The notes: generated from the sequence alone by a model not told the origin. DNA of 64,000 nucleotides from Dryas octopetala (GCA_963921425.1 OY992836.1:69501-133500); one strand, 5' to 3'. Shown: positions 1-13,285, counted from the stretch's first letter. A program made the numbers and translations.

Positions 1-164
1 TGAACAGGAGAGTGAACTAACTCGTTACAAAGTTCTGTAGAGCTGAGTTTCATTTCAATGCTCAAGCACCATGTTGAGGATGCACATCACTATGTCAAAA
101 TGCACCCAAGCAAAGTGAATTAAACAAATTTAGAAAAGTCAACAAAACTTACTTGAATCCCCCT

Positions 165-3100
165 TTAATCAGAAAGGAAGCCTTTTTTAACAGGCAGGTA
201 AAAGAGGATGATTTCATTCCATACATCAGGTAGTCCAGGTAGACACCAGTGGCTACAATCAGGGACAGATGGATTATCGCTCCAGTTACCAACATGTGCG
301 TCGCTTCGGAAAGATGACATGGAAGTTATATGAAGAACGGCTATAGGAACTGTCATATTCTTTACCACCTCCAATACAGTGTCTGAAAATATGCTTTGGT
401 CCCTTCCTTTAGTATCTAACATGGGGTGCTTGGTCACATTGCAAAATCTACGAGTTTGATCACTGATGCAGAGAAAACACTATCATTAATCATGTTAATC
501 TGACCCACTTGCACCAGAAAACAACCCAGTATCAAAGGCAAATGATCATGGTGATCTGTAAAGCCAATGGGAGATATGTCAAGAAACCTTTCAGAGAATG
601 ATTATGACCTTCAATATGAATATGAAATGGAAGCACATTGATGTGGCTGTGAAAAACTTCAAAATTGGTTATTTTGAGGTTAAACGTTCGGTCTACTTGT
701 GATGACCAATTAAAGCAAGGCGCCAATGGTTTCTTAGTTCATCATAGAACTCTTTCACGTAGTTCATGAGCTGTCTAGTGCACAAAGCTCCCACCAACTC
801 AGGGCCTGGTAAGGCCTAGACGTAAGAAGCACCCACCAACTCGAATTTGTAACAACCAGATGGCTTGGGGCAAGCTATACTGTTGTTGCATTAATGCACG
901 CCTCTCAGTCTTTAAGATAAGTTGTTAATTAAACATTTATGAGATCTTTTCTACTGACCAGCCACTCATCCTCTTTCTCTCTCTCCTCTCTCCCTTTCTC
1001 TCTCCGCTCACTATCACTCCCTCTCTCCGACCAGGAGCTGAGGCTTGGGTGTGGGGGACGGGGTGGGGGGCATCGCCGGCACAGGGGAGGGGGATTGTTG
1101 CCGGCCGGAGTGGGGATGGGGTCCTGGTGAGGCTCAGGTGTGGGGTGGACCGAGCTGGGGCTGGGCGGGTTGGGGCAAGGCTGGGGCTGGGCGGGGCTAG
1201 GCTAGGCAGGCTGGGGAGGGGATGGGACGGGGCTGGGGCTAGGTTGGGGAGGGAAGTCTACCTACGCCTCTTTCTCGATCAGCAAGGAAGATTCAAAAGA
1301 AGAGGGAGAAGGAGAAGGAGAGGGAGAAAGAGAAGAGAAAGAGAGCAAAAAAAAAGAAGCATAAATTGTTAGAAATAATTAAATTAAAGAGAAGAGAGAA
1401 ATTATTGGGTAATAGAAAGTGGAAAAAAGTTGAGTAACTCATAGCATACACCTGAGTTAAAGGGGGTGAGCAAAACTGCTCTCAAAATTTATAGGTGCTT
1501 TCATGCTTTATGTTATTGTATTGGAAGATGGGATACTGGTCCTCTCATTATTCAGTAGATTTGCTTCAGATCATTTTCAGCTCCAATTTTCCCAATAACC
1601 GAAATTTCAGTTTTGTGGAAAGAAGATATTTGGCCTTATTTAGTTCCTGAAATGAATAATTTTGATTTTAAATTTTTGTTAAAGCAATGTAAGAACGAAT
1701 CAAAATTTCTTAAAGGCTAAAGAGAATGAAAATTGAGAAGGGAAAAAATAACTTCCATCGGGTCACCAGAACACAGTAAGGAAAACTCTTCACTTGCGGT
1801 AAATTTTCAATGTTCTTTTGTGAAAAGCCATCTTTTTTATCCTTTATCATGCCTTCTTTCACATTAGAAACCAACATGAGAAAGTGGTATCATGTTGCAA
1901 GACATAAAGTAGTTTTCAAGAGATCGTCAAGTGAAAAGCCAAATAAGTTTGGGATTAGAATACATTGTCATGTTACTATATTTAAGGAGTACCTCCAGTG
2001 AGATGGCTCAAAAGTTCGAAAGAAGACACGAGTTCTGTGCGTGTCGATATTTTCCTCAACCCAAGATGCCCAAGTATCCAGTGCTATTCTGAAGGCAGTA
2101 GGAATTGACATTCCAAGCTTCAGAGAGTTGCCAACCTGAAAATAGCAACCCCTGTGCAAAATCCAATTACAAATAAATTCATGCAGGTATAAAAAGAAAA
2201 CATACAAATAATGTCTGTTTGATGTCAATAATTTAACACAGAGGTTCACTGGCTTCCAGATCTTGTTTATACTGAAGTTCAGACGGGTAAACTTTGAGCA
2301 CAGAACAAGTTTTAAAAATTGTAATTCTAAGGCATGGTAACCATTGCAATTGGATCCCAAAAGGTATATCGCTGACAATTATGAGATTGAAACAATAACA
2401 TTTCACTTTCTTTTGATTTATTATTAATTTTTATCTTTTTGTTAGGCCAAAACAATCCTGATATATCCCAATCCGTCCCGCACCTGAGCAAGGCCCAAGT
2501 AATAGCCCAAGGGGAAAGCAACATGGATATCATGAGCAAGGCATAAATATGGTTCAGAAAAGAGAAGATTAGCTTATTAGGAACATTTATGCAAAGGATG
2601 AATAGCATTATCAAAAGGTACTATAAAATGACAGAGATATAAATGTTTTCATCTCAGACAGATTATATATGAGAACTTTGAATTTACAAACCTTTATTTA
2701 CTGACTATTGCTCAAAGATGCATATCAATAAAAAAATATAGAGCAACAAGATGAAAGTGCAGGTAATCAGCTATCCAGGAATGTACCAAATACTGGACAT
2801 ATGCTGATGCAAAAATGGTGATAGCAACTGAAGATGAAATTTATTATAGATGAATATACCTTATTACCTGACACAGTGTAGGTGATGAATTAAACCGAAA
2901 GCACACAAAACCCTAGACTTGTTGATCTTCTAGATTGAGAATACCAAGAATAGAGGCTCTATAACCTTGTTGAACTGGTAGGATACCAAGTTGATAGAAG
3001 GGTTTGAGAAAAGTTCTCAATTTTTCATTAATCAAACATAAACTGCTAATACAGTTCCGAAACATTGTTTAAATACCAACCAAACCCGAATTGGATCCCT

Positions 3101-5180
3101 TGGGGACTACAAAAGGTAAACCCATCGTCCAAACAAAACAAGCAAAGCAATAAATGACAATTACATAATTGCCCAAAAATCCGGAAAACTTAAAACACTG
3201 ATTTGGCCTAGTAAGCGACCTTATTTGCCCAAAATCCGACTTATAACACCGCCTAAGGCGATGACTTGAATTCATCTCGTCGTTCCCTTTACGAAAAGGT
3301 ATAGTGTGCAAAAATCGGACAACGGGAGCCTAATTTCCAGATTTGTGCCGGTCAAGCTGATAAAGGTAATTCTGTGCAATTCGGGCTGCATCATTAACAA
3401 ACCCAGAGGATATGTACCAAACAAAGAAGCTATGAGTTGTTATATCATCTTTTCAATCACCACCTCTCAATCAATGTACTAAAACTATCTTTCAATCATA
3501 ATCCAAAAAACTGAATAACAGAATTGGTAGTACGGATGGTTTTCCTCTATATAACAGTCAAGAAAATGGTCTTCTTCCATGTCTATAAAATTGGGAAAGT
3601 TGCTTTACATTTTGATGTTTACCAGCTGAGAGAGAGAGAGTCATAAAGTGATCAGATTTAGAGGGTTTAGACTCAAAAACTTTCATAAGTGAAAACTGCA
3701 TTCAGTGCATTAGTTTTCTTCTGTGAAACACGGAATATTTCAAACCCTCCACATATCTTCACCAGATACAATAGGAGAGCAATATATGGCTTGGGATAGA
3801 CTGGGATAAAAGTAAAATTTTATTTCTTAATCGGAAACAAGGCTTAAATTGTAATTTTTGGTTTAACTTAGAAGTAGGGAATATTTGTTCCAGTGTGTGT
3901 GTGTTTGTTGAGGGTGGATATAAATGTACTTTTTTATTATTATTATCAGTTCTAAAACGCTTTTATGCATGCTACATTAGTCTTCTACTCTTCTTTTATT
4001 AGAAGTATTTTGTCATAGTATATCGTATTAATGTCCATATCCATATCAGAGCTTCACAGGTCTCTTATCCTTGCAAAGATGCCATAATTATCTGAGATAT
4101 AATGAGGTGTTTAATGGACCATAAACATGTGGAGTACAGCCTAGTTAAGTCAGATACTTGTGTCAAAAATTGTTGCACATGAGATCAGTGGGATGACAAT
4201 TAGAATGCACACACCCATTAAAATCATTGATGAGAAATAATGTTTCAAAAGCAGTTTAATAGGTAGCAAGGAATTCCATTTTAAAAGAACAGCAATAAGG
4301 ATCAAATTTATATACAGGGGAAGGGAACTTACATTTCAAAAAGTTTTCCTGGCACCCACCATTGTCCGGTGTTGAATATTAGAACATCTGAATTAACCCA
4401 CTGGTTGCTGATATTATCTAACTTGTCCAACTTAAGTGTGGACTTCACCCTCTTTGGAGCATGTCTGGGCATCCATCCATGTTGAACCAGGAAAACTGAC
4501 CGGAAGAACTCAATAGTAAAATTGAAGGAACTGAATCGAACACCCAAAAATCTGATCTGTTTAGTAATCTTATTCCCATTGACTTCATAAACACTCTTCT
4601 TATCCTCTACCCCAGTCATAAGCAAGCATATTAGAGACTCCCACTGTGTTCTACTCATGGAATCCCCCACAAAAACAACTCTTTTTCCTCTAAGCTTTTC
4701 CAATATGCTGTGCACATTAAACCTAGGAATATCACATTTCTTGGGTTTCCACCTATATTTAAGATAATCTCTATCTCTCCGGCCATTACCCAAACAATTG
4801 AATCCGTGTTCGACAAAGGGGCACTCTGTAGCATTGTACAATGGGTAATTATCATCGAGAACCCAACTTCCATCAAACAGATTGCAACTAATTATTGAAT
4901 CATTGCCCAATTTTGAAACACCATAACCATGAAAGGCCAGGCTGAGACTTGGTACCACATACACATAACCACCATAAACAGCTATGAGGAACGAAATGGA
5001 TGAGCCAATGACAATGAGCGCATGAAACCATCGAGAGACCCAGCTAAGTCGACTGAACCTTGGGCTTCCTATACTCAAAGCCCTTGATTTGAATGATGTA
5101 CTTCTATTGAATGAGGTAGTCCGGTTGAGGGATGTACTCCTATTCAAACTAGTCATTGTCTCAATCATCCATACCACCAT
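165..5180 (-). CDS. TBL/DUF231-family polysaccharide O-acetyltransferase, spliced
   Basis: Seen: three exons on the minus strand, 5180-4333, 2151-1993 and 462-165, with GT-AG borders and matching phases, giving 434 residues. Residues 1-50 are basic and Ser/Thr/Asn-rich with a repeated TSFNR-like motif. One membrane segment lies at about 52-76 (signal anchor). A PMR5N-like Cys-rich region is at about 98-155 (CNLFDGSWV, GFNCLGNGR). The GDS motif is at 172-174 (VVFVGDSMSR), and DCSHWCLPGLPD holds the DxxH motif (D404, H407). Known: TBL proteins are Golgi type II membrane enzymes that O-acetylate xylan, mannan, xyloglucan or pectin, using the GDS Ser and the DxxH Asp/His. Exon 1 ends in AT and exon 2 supplies G, giving EM-GCYFQVGNS as expected for the family. 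Length is usual. Intron 1 is long (2.2 kb). The substrate and the exact TBL number cannot be told from sequence alone. It is the only confident host gene here. Confidence 0.9.
463..1992 (-). other. TBL intron 2 (1.5 kb)
   Basis: Bounded by donor AG/GTACTC (minus strand, at 1992) and acceptor CATCAG/T (at 463). Most is AT-rich and shows no gene. The stretch 950-1370 is unlike the rest: a CT-rich run, then a G-rich run, then a purine run, suggesting an inserted low-complexity segment. Open frames crossing it are compositional. Confidence 0.7.
1030..1260 (+). repeat. G-rich low-complexity tract in TBL intron 2
   Basis: Repeated GGGGCTGGGC and CTGGGGAGGGG units over about 200 bases on the + strand, so the TBL pre-mRNA (minus strand sense) is C-rich here. 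Many closely spaced runs of three or more G could fold as G-quadruplexes in the DNA template strand. Confidence 0.75.
2152..4332 (-). other. TBL intron 1 (2.2 kb)
   Basis: Donor GAAAT/GTAAGT at 4332 and acceptor GCACAG/GGG at 2152 on the minus strand. It is mostly AT-rich. The part 2930-3400 has higher GC and a different texture from the rest (for example around the CCGCCTAAGGCGATG stretch) and may be an old element, but no ends, TIR or coding motif could be recognised. Confidence 0.65.
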
Positions 5181-5845
5181 GGTTCATAAAAACTGATCTC
5201 CATATCAAGAAAATCACCAAATCAAGATCCACATTAACAATACAGTTTTACAGATCACAAGGAGACCCATAACTACCAAACCAGTTTCTATAAAATTAGA
5301 ATCATTGGAAATCAATACCAAGAACTCACTTATAGGACTGCATCAGTTCAAGGCAAATAAACAATATTTCCAGTGAAAAAATGTTCAATCCACATATCGA
5401 TACAAAAACTCACAAATTCTAGCTCGGAACCATCATCTTCTGATCATGACCCGTTAGAGGAATGATAGAAAAACCAAATGGGCATACTTGAAATTTCAAG
5501 AAAAACACATCCAGATACCAAAACCAATGAATGCCAAGAGTCTTGAATGTAATGCGCGCAAATGATAAACTAGGTACATCCTGAGGTTAGAGGACCCATT
5601 AATTGACCAAACAAAAAAAAGAGAGAGGGGAGCTGTTTGGGACCTTGGGTGGTACAGAGATTGAGAGAATCTACCATTAATTCTCTAAAGATTTTGCAGA
5701 GAACCAAAGATAGATTTTGCAGAGAATCTACCTCAAGTAAAGAGAGATTTGGACATACGGAGTTGGTTTTTGGAATTATAAGATTGGAGGTTGTCATAGA
5801 GTGCTGCTATTCCACATTTTTTTTATTTTTTTTGGTTTATTTCAT
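5181..5845 (-). promoter_or_regulatory. TBL 5' leader and promoter region (inferred)
   Basis: This is the DNA directly upstream of the TBL start codon. It is AT-rich, with no coding signal and no clear TATA box that I would commit to. It ends at a run of tandem repeats at 5846, beyond which transposon DNA begins, so the promoter is probably confined to these 650 bases or so. Confidence 0.4.
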
Positions 5846-5945
5846 ATTTAGTACCTAAACTTTGACATTTGTCTTAATGTGGTACCTAAACTTTTATTTG
5901 TCTCAATTAAGTACCTAAACTTTTATTTTGTATCTAATAGGTACC
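5846..5945 (+). repeat. About three tandem copies of a 30-bp GTACCTAAAC repeat
   Basis: TAGTACCTAAACTTTGAC, TGGTACCTAAACTTTTAT and AAGTACCTAAACTTTTAT recur about every 30 bases. Such arrays are often seen near ends of plant DNA transposons, but no partner end was found. Confidence 0.6.
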
Positions 5946-5977
5946 AAAATAAATTTCTGTTAAAATTGTCAACCAAA

Positions 5978-6690
5978 GAATACTGTCGAGTGATGACTGT
6001 CACATCATATGTCGAACTCATCTGGATCAGTTCACCCATGCCCGATCCGAACGTGGATGGGTTTGATACCTGTGTATACAATATCTATTTTCGGTTTGGC
6101 TCGGATCCCACCGACATTCTAGAAGAGTGGAGTCAGGATGAACTACCTTACTCGAATATCTCTAGCATGGCTCTCTGACAGATGAGACATCTCAGCCCAC
6201 AGCCATAACTATTAGGGCATCTCACTTGATCTGTCATCCTTACATTGAATGTAAAGGAGGTGAGTCGCTGTGTATGCTACTATTCATGACCGAACGCGTG
6301 GCCTTCTCTCAACCATTCACCCTCATGCAGGTAACCTATCCTTCACAACTTCCTTTGCCTATATAAGCTGACTTATTTGCACAAAAAGAAGAGAGCTAAG
6401 AACATAACTTCATTCACAAAAGAAAAGCCTATCAAAATATACTCAACTTGCTGAGAATAAACCCAGAAGATTTTACCTTGTTCTTTCTTATTTTCTCAAG
6501 TTCATCATCTGTTCTTACTTGTTCTTACTCAAACACCTCCAAATACACATCACTGACTTCATCATCGGAGCGTATTTGGCTGGTACCACACCGGTCCATC
6601 TCCTTTGATCTTGTGTTCATGCAGGAAGATCTCAAGTCAGCATTCATGTCATCATCCAGTAAGGCTTCTGATCATGCGCACCATTCTCCT

Positions 6691-6698
<8 letters not shown>
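5978..6698 (+). mobile_element. Family A LTR fragment (A3), 3' part
   Basis: Collinear with the 3' two thirds of the family A solo LTR at 42231-43274, from the GAGTGATGACTGTCA stretch through the leader block containing TGGCTGGTACCACACCGG to the GCAGGAAGATCTCAA stretch. The 5' part is absent and the right side runs into a CT microsatellite. It is a broken fossil without visible target-site duplication. Confidence 0.8.

Positions 6699-6767
<69 letters not shown>
6696..6767 (+). repeat. (CT)n microsatellite, about 36 units
   Basis: Uninterrupted CT dinucleotide run of about 72 bases, followed by a degenerate CT-rich stretch to about 6815. It produces spurious Leu-Ser open frames. Confidence 0.97.
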
Positions 6768-6769
<2 letters not shown>

Positions 6770-6827
6770 TCCCTCTTTCATCTCTCCTTTCTCTCCTCCC
6801 TCCTTTTCTCTGTCGCTGCAGCTAGTT

Positions 6828-6947
6828 CGGTAGACAACCACCGAACGAAACTAATGGTTTCAGTAGATGACTGTCGAACGAACCCACCGATTTATGCGGA
6901 TGGCCGCTAAATGAACCTACCAGTTTCAACGAATGACTACCGAACGG
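6828..6947 (+). repeat. Minisatellite, about 35-bp unit, 3.5 copies
   Basis: Imperfect units of the type GTAGACAACCACCGAACGAA...CTAATGGTTTC repeat about every 34-36 bases (second unit with GTAGATGACTGTCGAACG, fourth with CGAATGACTACCGAACGG). Confidence 0.6.
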
Positions 6948-7551
6948 CCTGCGAAGCTCATCCTCTTGGCTGGCACGGGGGCGTGCGAGCTGGGCAGAGT
7001 TGGTCGAGCTCGAGCTCATTTGCGTCGACGGTGTGGTCTGCGTTGGGGCTTCTCGATTGCGCGAGCCTGGCATGGTGGTGCGCATGAGGAGGGTGGTGTT
7101 GCGGGGAGGGTGCAGAGAAGAGGGGAGAGAGAAGGAGAGGAGGATGGTGCTGTGCACCATGCACAGAAGAGGAGAGAGAGAGAGAAGGTTGGGGGCCTAA
7201 GGGGTGTGTGGGTGTGTATTGAAATGTGGGTATTTTGGTAATGAGTTGGGTGTGTGTTGAGAGGTTTTGAATTTGAGTTAAGTGTGTAGTGTGTGTAGGA
7301 GAAAAAAAATGTGCAAAAAGAAAAAAAAAAAAAAAAAAAAAAGGTGTGCAAATAGCAGCACTCATTCTTTTTTTTCCCCCAAAAATAAAAATTTTGGTAA
7401 CATAGATAAATAAAAATTCTAATAAAGGAGGTAAAAATAGAAATTCTATTTTGGTAAATAAAATAAAAAAGATACTATTTGCCCCAACTAACCTGTATTA
7501 AGAAAGAAAAATATAATCTATGATGTATGTACTATATTTTTGAATACCTAA
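6948..7551. other. Unassigned GC-rich then AT-rich stretch
   Basis: 6948-7200 is GC-rich and purine-biased with open frames on both strands and no recognisable protein. 7250-7551 is AT-rich with an A run near 7320-7342. No gene is supported. Confidence 0.5.
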
Positions 7552-8655
7552 TGTTTGTGGATAAATCCACATGGATTTAACGACCAATCACAAATTAACA
7601 CATGGTTGGTCAGATCTTTTTTCAGCTCTGACTTTTCAATGGTCAACTGGGTCAGACTTAAGCCTCCACATCACTATGCCAGCTCAGCAACACATTTTTG
7701 GTCGGATGGATCGGCTCATCCCTGTGGGTCTCCTGAATCCGATCCGAACCGATCTTGGGATTTTCTAAGGATTTGACTATTCATTTTTTCTTGGATATCT
7801 CAGGTCGGTTCGGCTCGACATATGGTGATCATTTTCTCAGAAAAACCAGTAACAACAGATTACCATCAAAGACGATCGTTACACTATTCATTGGACCTTT
7901 CCAGATCGGTTCATCCAGGTCCGATCCGAACACATTTACTTTTTCATACCTACGTGTGTAAAATATTTGTGATCAACTCGGCTCGGACCCCACCGCCATC
8001 CTAGAAGATCGAAGTTGAGACGAACCGCCATACTTGAATATCCCTAACACAGCTCTCTGACAGATGTGACATTCCCAGCTCACAGTCATGACCATTAGGG
8101 CATACCACTTGATCTTTCATACTTGCATTCAATGTTGCATTGAATGTAAATGAGGTGGGTAGCTATGCATGCTACTGTTCATGACTGAATGCGTGGCCTT
8201 GCCTCAACCATCCATCTTCATGTAGGTAACTTAACATTTATTACATCTTTTGCCTATAAATACTCTGCCATGCTCACAAAGGCATATATACATTCACATT
8301 TTCCACACAAAAGCCCACTCAAAAAGAATACACAACCAGCTGAGAATAACCCAAAAGATCTTGCCTTGTTCTTCTTATTCTCTCAAGTTCATCATTTGTT
8401 CTTCCTTGTTCTTACACAAATACTTTCAAATACACTTCATTGACTTCATCATCGGAGCGTATTTGGTTGGTACCATACCGGTCCTTCTCCTCTAATCTTG
8501 TGTTCATGCAGGAAAATCACATCAGTTCAACCAGAAGTTCAGCAAATTTTGATCACCTCAAATCAACATCCAACTCATCATCCAGCAAAGCTTCTAATCA
8601 GCCAGATCATCTACCTTAAGTTGTTGCATCTCTCTTACGGATTTTTGCATCAACA
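7552..8655 (+). repeat. 5' LTR of element A1
   Basis: Begins TGTTTGTGGATAAATCCACA and ends TTTTTGCATCAACA, the terminal sequences of the family; 1104 bp. The preceding five bases are CCTAA. Internal landmarks shared with the other copies include the TTGGTTGGTACCATACCGG block and a TATAAATA-like box near 8256. Confidence 0.85.
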
Positions 8656-11600
8656 GTGTCAGGAGGCCCATTCACTGTCTCCTTCTCGACATATCACCCA
8701 AGCCGATGTGGACAACCATCTGGCTCGAAAAAGCACAGACTGCACTTTCCCGGGTTTCGAGGACATGTCCTTGGCTGAGCAGCTCGAGTTTCTGAACGCC
8801 GGTCACTTTCTTTAGCAAAAACAGGCGGCCTTCAGGAGACGTTCTCCCGAAGCATTGGAGGAAAATCGATTTGAACCAGTCGGAGATCAGCGACCTCCGA
8901 TTCGGTCTAGGTTGGGGACTACAAACCCAACCAGATCGACTGAACCTAGAGTCCCAGTCAGGAGCAGGCTTAGCCCTGTCACAGATCATATCGCCGAGAC
9001 CAGCCCTGACCTTTCCACTTCGGGAACACACTGGGGAAAATGATCCCCGGGGGATCAATTGGGACCTACCATGGTCATGTCAGTCCGGCATCCAGTGGGC
9101 GAGAGGATCGCTTGTCAACTAGTGAGTGAACGACTTGGTGACCGAACTGAGTGTTTAGCAGAAACTGGGCCCGAGTTGACCACACCTGACGTGGAGAACC
9201 TTGTCCAAACTTTGGTCCAAAACCAAATTCAGAGTGTCCATGATCGACTCGGCTAGGTCGAAGTCTCCAGGGAATACCTTGGTAGAAGCGACCACGGGAA
9301 AGAACTCCCTCTTCCATATACCAGCAGGATCATGAATGCTGAGATCTCTAAGGATACTAAACCCCCTAAGATACCAAGGATCCCTACGATCATTTTGACA
9401 GCTTCAGATACGCCATGGAAGCTCGCCAGGCATCTAAGGCCACTAAGTGCAGAATCTTTCCTTCAACCTTGAAGGGATCGACTCGGGGGTGGTTCTGAAA
9501 CCCTTTAACGGAACTCTATCGATTCTTTCTTTGACCTTCGAAAAGCCTTTCTTACAAGATATTAGGTTGAATTGTATCCGAACGACTCTACAACCTGAAT
9601 GACATGTCATTGATCAAGCAACATGAAGAAGAAAGTCTTAAAACCTATCTGATCGCTTCAACATAGAGTATACGAAGTGTGACGATTGCAACGACCGATC
9701 AGCCAAGAATGCCCTTATGCAAGGTCTACTTGCTAGTGGACTTCACTCTCATCTGATGAGGAACCCTCCTTCCACTTATGACAAGCTCTCTGCCGAAGCC
9801 ACCTAGTGGGCACGAGCAGAAGAATGGGACGCCCAGGTGGAGGTCCACAAATACCAGAGGTCGCTCCAAAGAGACTTACCAACACCGTCGATGTTGGGAT
9901 GCTGCCATCGGATCAATCGGCGGAGGACCAACTTTTGTTGGAAGTTCAAACCGGTCCTAGAAGGAATATATCAGACAGGCAACCCATGCCCAGAAATCCC
10001 TGTCAATTCAAGCGGGCCATCCTAACACCTCCAAAAGGCAACAGAAGGACTGGGCACCGGTCATCTTTGAGTCAAACGGCGAGATCATTTTCCCGCACTA
10101 TGATCCAGTTGTCATAGTTGCTGAAGTGGCAGGGACTACCATTGTATGTTCCTTCGTCGATGGAGAAAGTTCAGTCAACATTCTCTACCACTCTGCATTC
10201 GAACAGATGGGGATCGGTAAAGACAAAATAGAGACTGACACACCCACTCTGATCGGATTTGGAGGGGAAGTAGTCCGACCCCTCAGACACATCTACCTTT
10301 CTCTCTCAGTCGGGAAAGGACCGATCAAGAAGACTTGCATGACATACTTCATTATCGTCAAGCGACCGTCAACCTACAACATCATCCTGGGAAGACCATC
10401 TTTGGTTAATCTGGATTGCATCATCCATTATGCCAATTTTCTCATCAAGTGTCCCATGAGCAATGAATGTATTGTCATACAAGGAGACCAGTGTTCGGCT
10501 CGGTCTTGCTACGCCACTTCCATAAAGCAAAAAGGTCAACTGCTGGACTCTCAGGAACTTGACTCCATCGTCGATTATGGCATATGGCCAAGGGCGGAGA
10601 TGTTTAATTTCACAGCCGAGCCGAACACAGATTCCCGACCTCTCCTAACTGAGAATTGGGAAGAAGTGCCGATTTCAGAGGACAAACCGGATCAGCTTGT
10701 CCGAATGGGGACTTAGCTCACCCCAGCCCAGCGACTGGCCATACTCGATTTCCTCCATGCAAATGCGAAAGTGTTCACCTGGTCTTACGATGACATGCTA
10801 GGCATATCGTCTAAAGTAATCACTCACAGGCTGAACATCGACCCGGGATGCAAAACCGATCTGTCAAAAGAGGAGGTCATATGATCCCGTTCGATACGCC
10901 GCCATGGATGAAGAGGTAACCAAGTTGCAGAATAATAGGTTCATTCGGGAGGTTAACTACCCCAATTGGCTCACCAACGTGGTCATGGTAAAGAAGAATA
11001 ATGGGAAGTGGAGGATGTGCGTGGACTTCATCGATTTGAACAAGGCATGTCTTGAGGATAGTTTTCCCCTACCCATAATAGATCAACTAGTCGATGCGAT
11101 AGCGAGACACAAGCTCCTTAGTTTCATGGACGCCTATTCTTGGTACAATCAGATTCGCATGCACAAACCAAATCAGGAGAACATATCCTTCATAACTGAT
11201 CACGGTATGTATTGTTACAAAGTCATGCCCTTCGGTCTCAAAAATGCTGGAGCCACCTACCAAAGACTGGTCAACCATATGTTCTAATCTTCCATAGGCA
11301 AATCAATGGAGGTCTATGTGTACGATATGCTAGTCAAAAGCATCAAGACGGATGAACATGCCAAAGACCTCTCAGACATGTTCGGAGTCCTGAAAGAATA
11401 CCAAATGTGACTGAACCCAGCCAAGTGTATCTTTGGGGTTCGCTCAGGCAAATTCCTTGGCTACATGGTGAGCCAGAGGGAATTGAGGCCAACCCAGAGA
11501 AGATCCAAGCCTTAATTGACATGAAGTCCCCGAGGACACGTAAGGAAATCCATAGTCTGACTGGAAGAGTTGCCGCCCTGAATCGGTTCATATCAAAATC

Positions 11601-13113
11601 AACCTACCGGTGCCTCCCTTTCTTCAAGGCTTTGGGGTTCGCTCAAGCAAATTCCTTGGCTACATGGTGAGCCAGAGAGAATTGAGGCCAACCCAGAGAA
11701 GATCCAAGCCTTAATTGACATGAAGTCCCCGAGGACACGTAAGGAAATCCATAGTCTGACTGGAAGAGTTGCCGCCCTGAATCGGTTCATATCAAAATCA
11801 ACCTACCGGTGCCTCCCTTTCTTCAAGGCTTTGAAAGGGGCAGATAAGAGCATAGAATGGACCCCCCAGTGTGAGCAAGCTTTTCAAGATCTGAAAAAGC
11901 ATATGGGGGAACCTCCCATCTTATCCAAACCTGAAGAAGGTAAGGAACTTTTTCTTTACCTATCTGTCTCTGACTCAGCTCTGAGCTCGGTTCTGGTCAG
12001 GGAGGCCAGCGGGATACAACATCCGGTCTTCTACACAAGCCGAGCTCTTCTCGACGCCGAAACCAGATATCCCAGGTTCGAAAGGATGGATCTCGCCCTG
12101 GTCAGTCTAACTTGGAAGTTAAGGTCATACTTCCAGGTCCATTCAATCGGCGTTTTGACTAACTAACCACTCAAACAAATCCTGGCCAAGCCTAAGACTT
12201 CAGGTTGGCTCATCAAATGGTCTATCGAACTCGGCGAGTTTGACATCACTTATCGCCCCAGAACGGTCATCAAAGCCCAGGCCATGTCAGACTTCATCTG
12301 TGAATCCACTACCACAACGGAAGATCTGCTCAGCTGCGATGCTATTCCAACCATGTCAGACCCAAATGCAAGCAGTGCTCATACCCAGGCTGATCTTCTC
12401 ACCTAGACCTTGTACGTGAACAGATCTTCCAATGCCATGGGAAGCGGGGCTGGTCTAGTCTTGATCTCCCCAGGACAATTCGTAATGGAATATGCTCTTC
12501 GCTTCAAATTACAAGCATCCAATAACGAAGCAGAGTATAAGGTACTCATCGCCGGCCTCAGATTGGCAAGGTCGAAGCTGTCAACAAGATCATCAAGAAG
12601 ACCCTGAAGTCTAAACTTGATGATGCTAAGGGGAACTGGCCAGAGCTTTTACCAGAGGTTTTATGGTCTTAACGGACTTCCTATCGCACTTCCACAAGGG
12701 AAACGCCTTACACATTGGCATTCGGAGTCGACGCTGTTGTTTTGGTCGAAATGGGGACTCCTTCATTCCGGACTGGCACATACAATCCAGAAACCAACGA
12801 CACCGGACTTCAGTTCAGCCTGGACATAATTGAAGAAAGGAGAACCGAAGCCAACCTATGTCGAGTTGCCTATCAGCAAAAGGTAGCGAAATACTATAAC
12901 AAGAGGGTCAAACCAAGAAGCTTCAGACTGGGCGACCTTGTCATGAAGAAGAATTCTTTAGCCATCAAGGCGAGCTCATTCGATCCTAACTGGACTGGAC
13001 CCTATAGAATCACAGGCATAGTCAAGCCTGACACTTACAACTTAGCCACTCTGGCCGGGAAACCTCTCAAGCATAGCTGGAATGCTGAACATCTCAAGAT
13101 TTATTACCAGTAA
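8656..13113 (+). pseudogene. gag-pol remains of element A1 (fossil)
   Basis: Recognisable parts in order: gag remains (8700-9800), retropepsin (10126-10500, FVDGESSVNILYHSAF), reverse transcriptase (10900-11400, MCVDFIDLN, MPFGLKNAGATYQR), RNase H (11900-12300), a short piece of the second RNase H (12410-12570) and the integrase C-terminal part (12600-13113). Everything matches the family A4 copy. The unit is broken in many places and cannot be functional. Confidence 0.85.
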
Positions 13114-13285
13114 ACTAATGTAGTTCGGATTAGGGACTGTCTGACCTAACATTCTTTACATCAATGAATGGATGAACACTTTTTGGACTCATCTATTCTC
13201 ATTTTTGAAGCAAACACTGGGGACTCTACCCCTATGCACTCCCAACACAAAGGAAAAACCTAAGTGTTTCCTTCAAAAAACCTAA

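Noticed and set aside
532-726. Minus-strand open frame in TBL intron 2 as an extra exon
   Set aside because: Exons 2 and 3 already join in phase across the family's conserved region; the frame has no TBL motif.
1049-1372. GC-rich open frame on the + strand in TBL intron 2
   Set aside because: Gly/Arg low-complexity product of the G-rich tract, on the strand opposite to the gene.
6448-6910. Open frames rich in Leu-Ser repeats
   Set aside because: They are translations of the CT microsatellite and the family A LTR; no gene.
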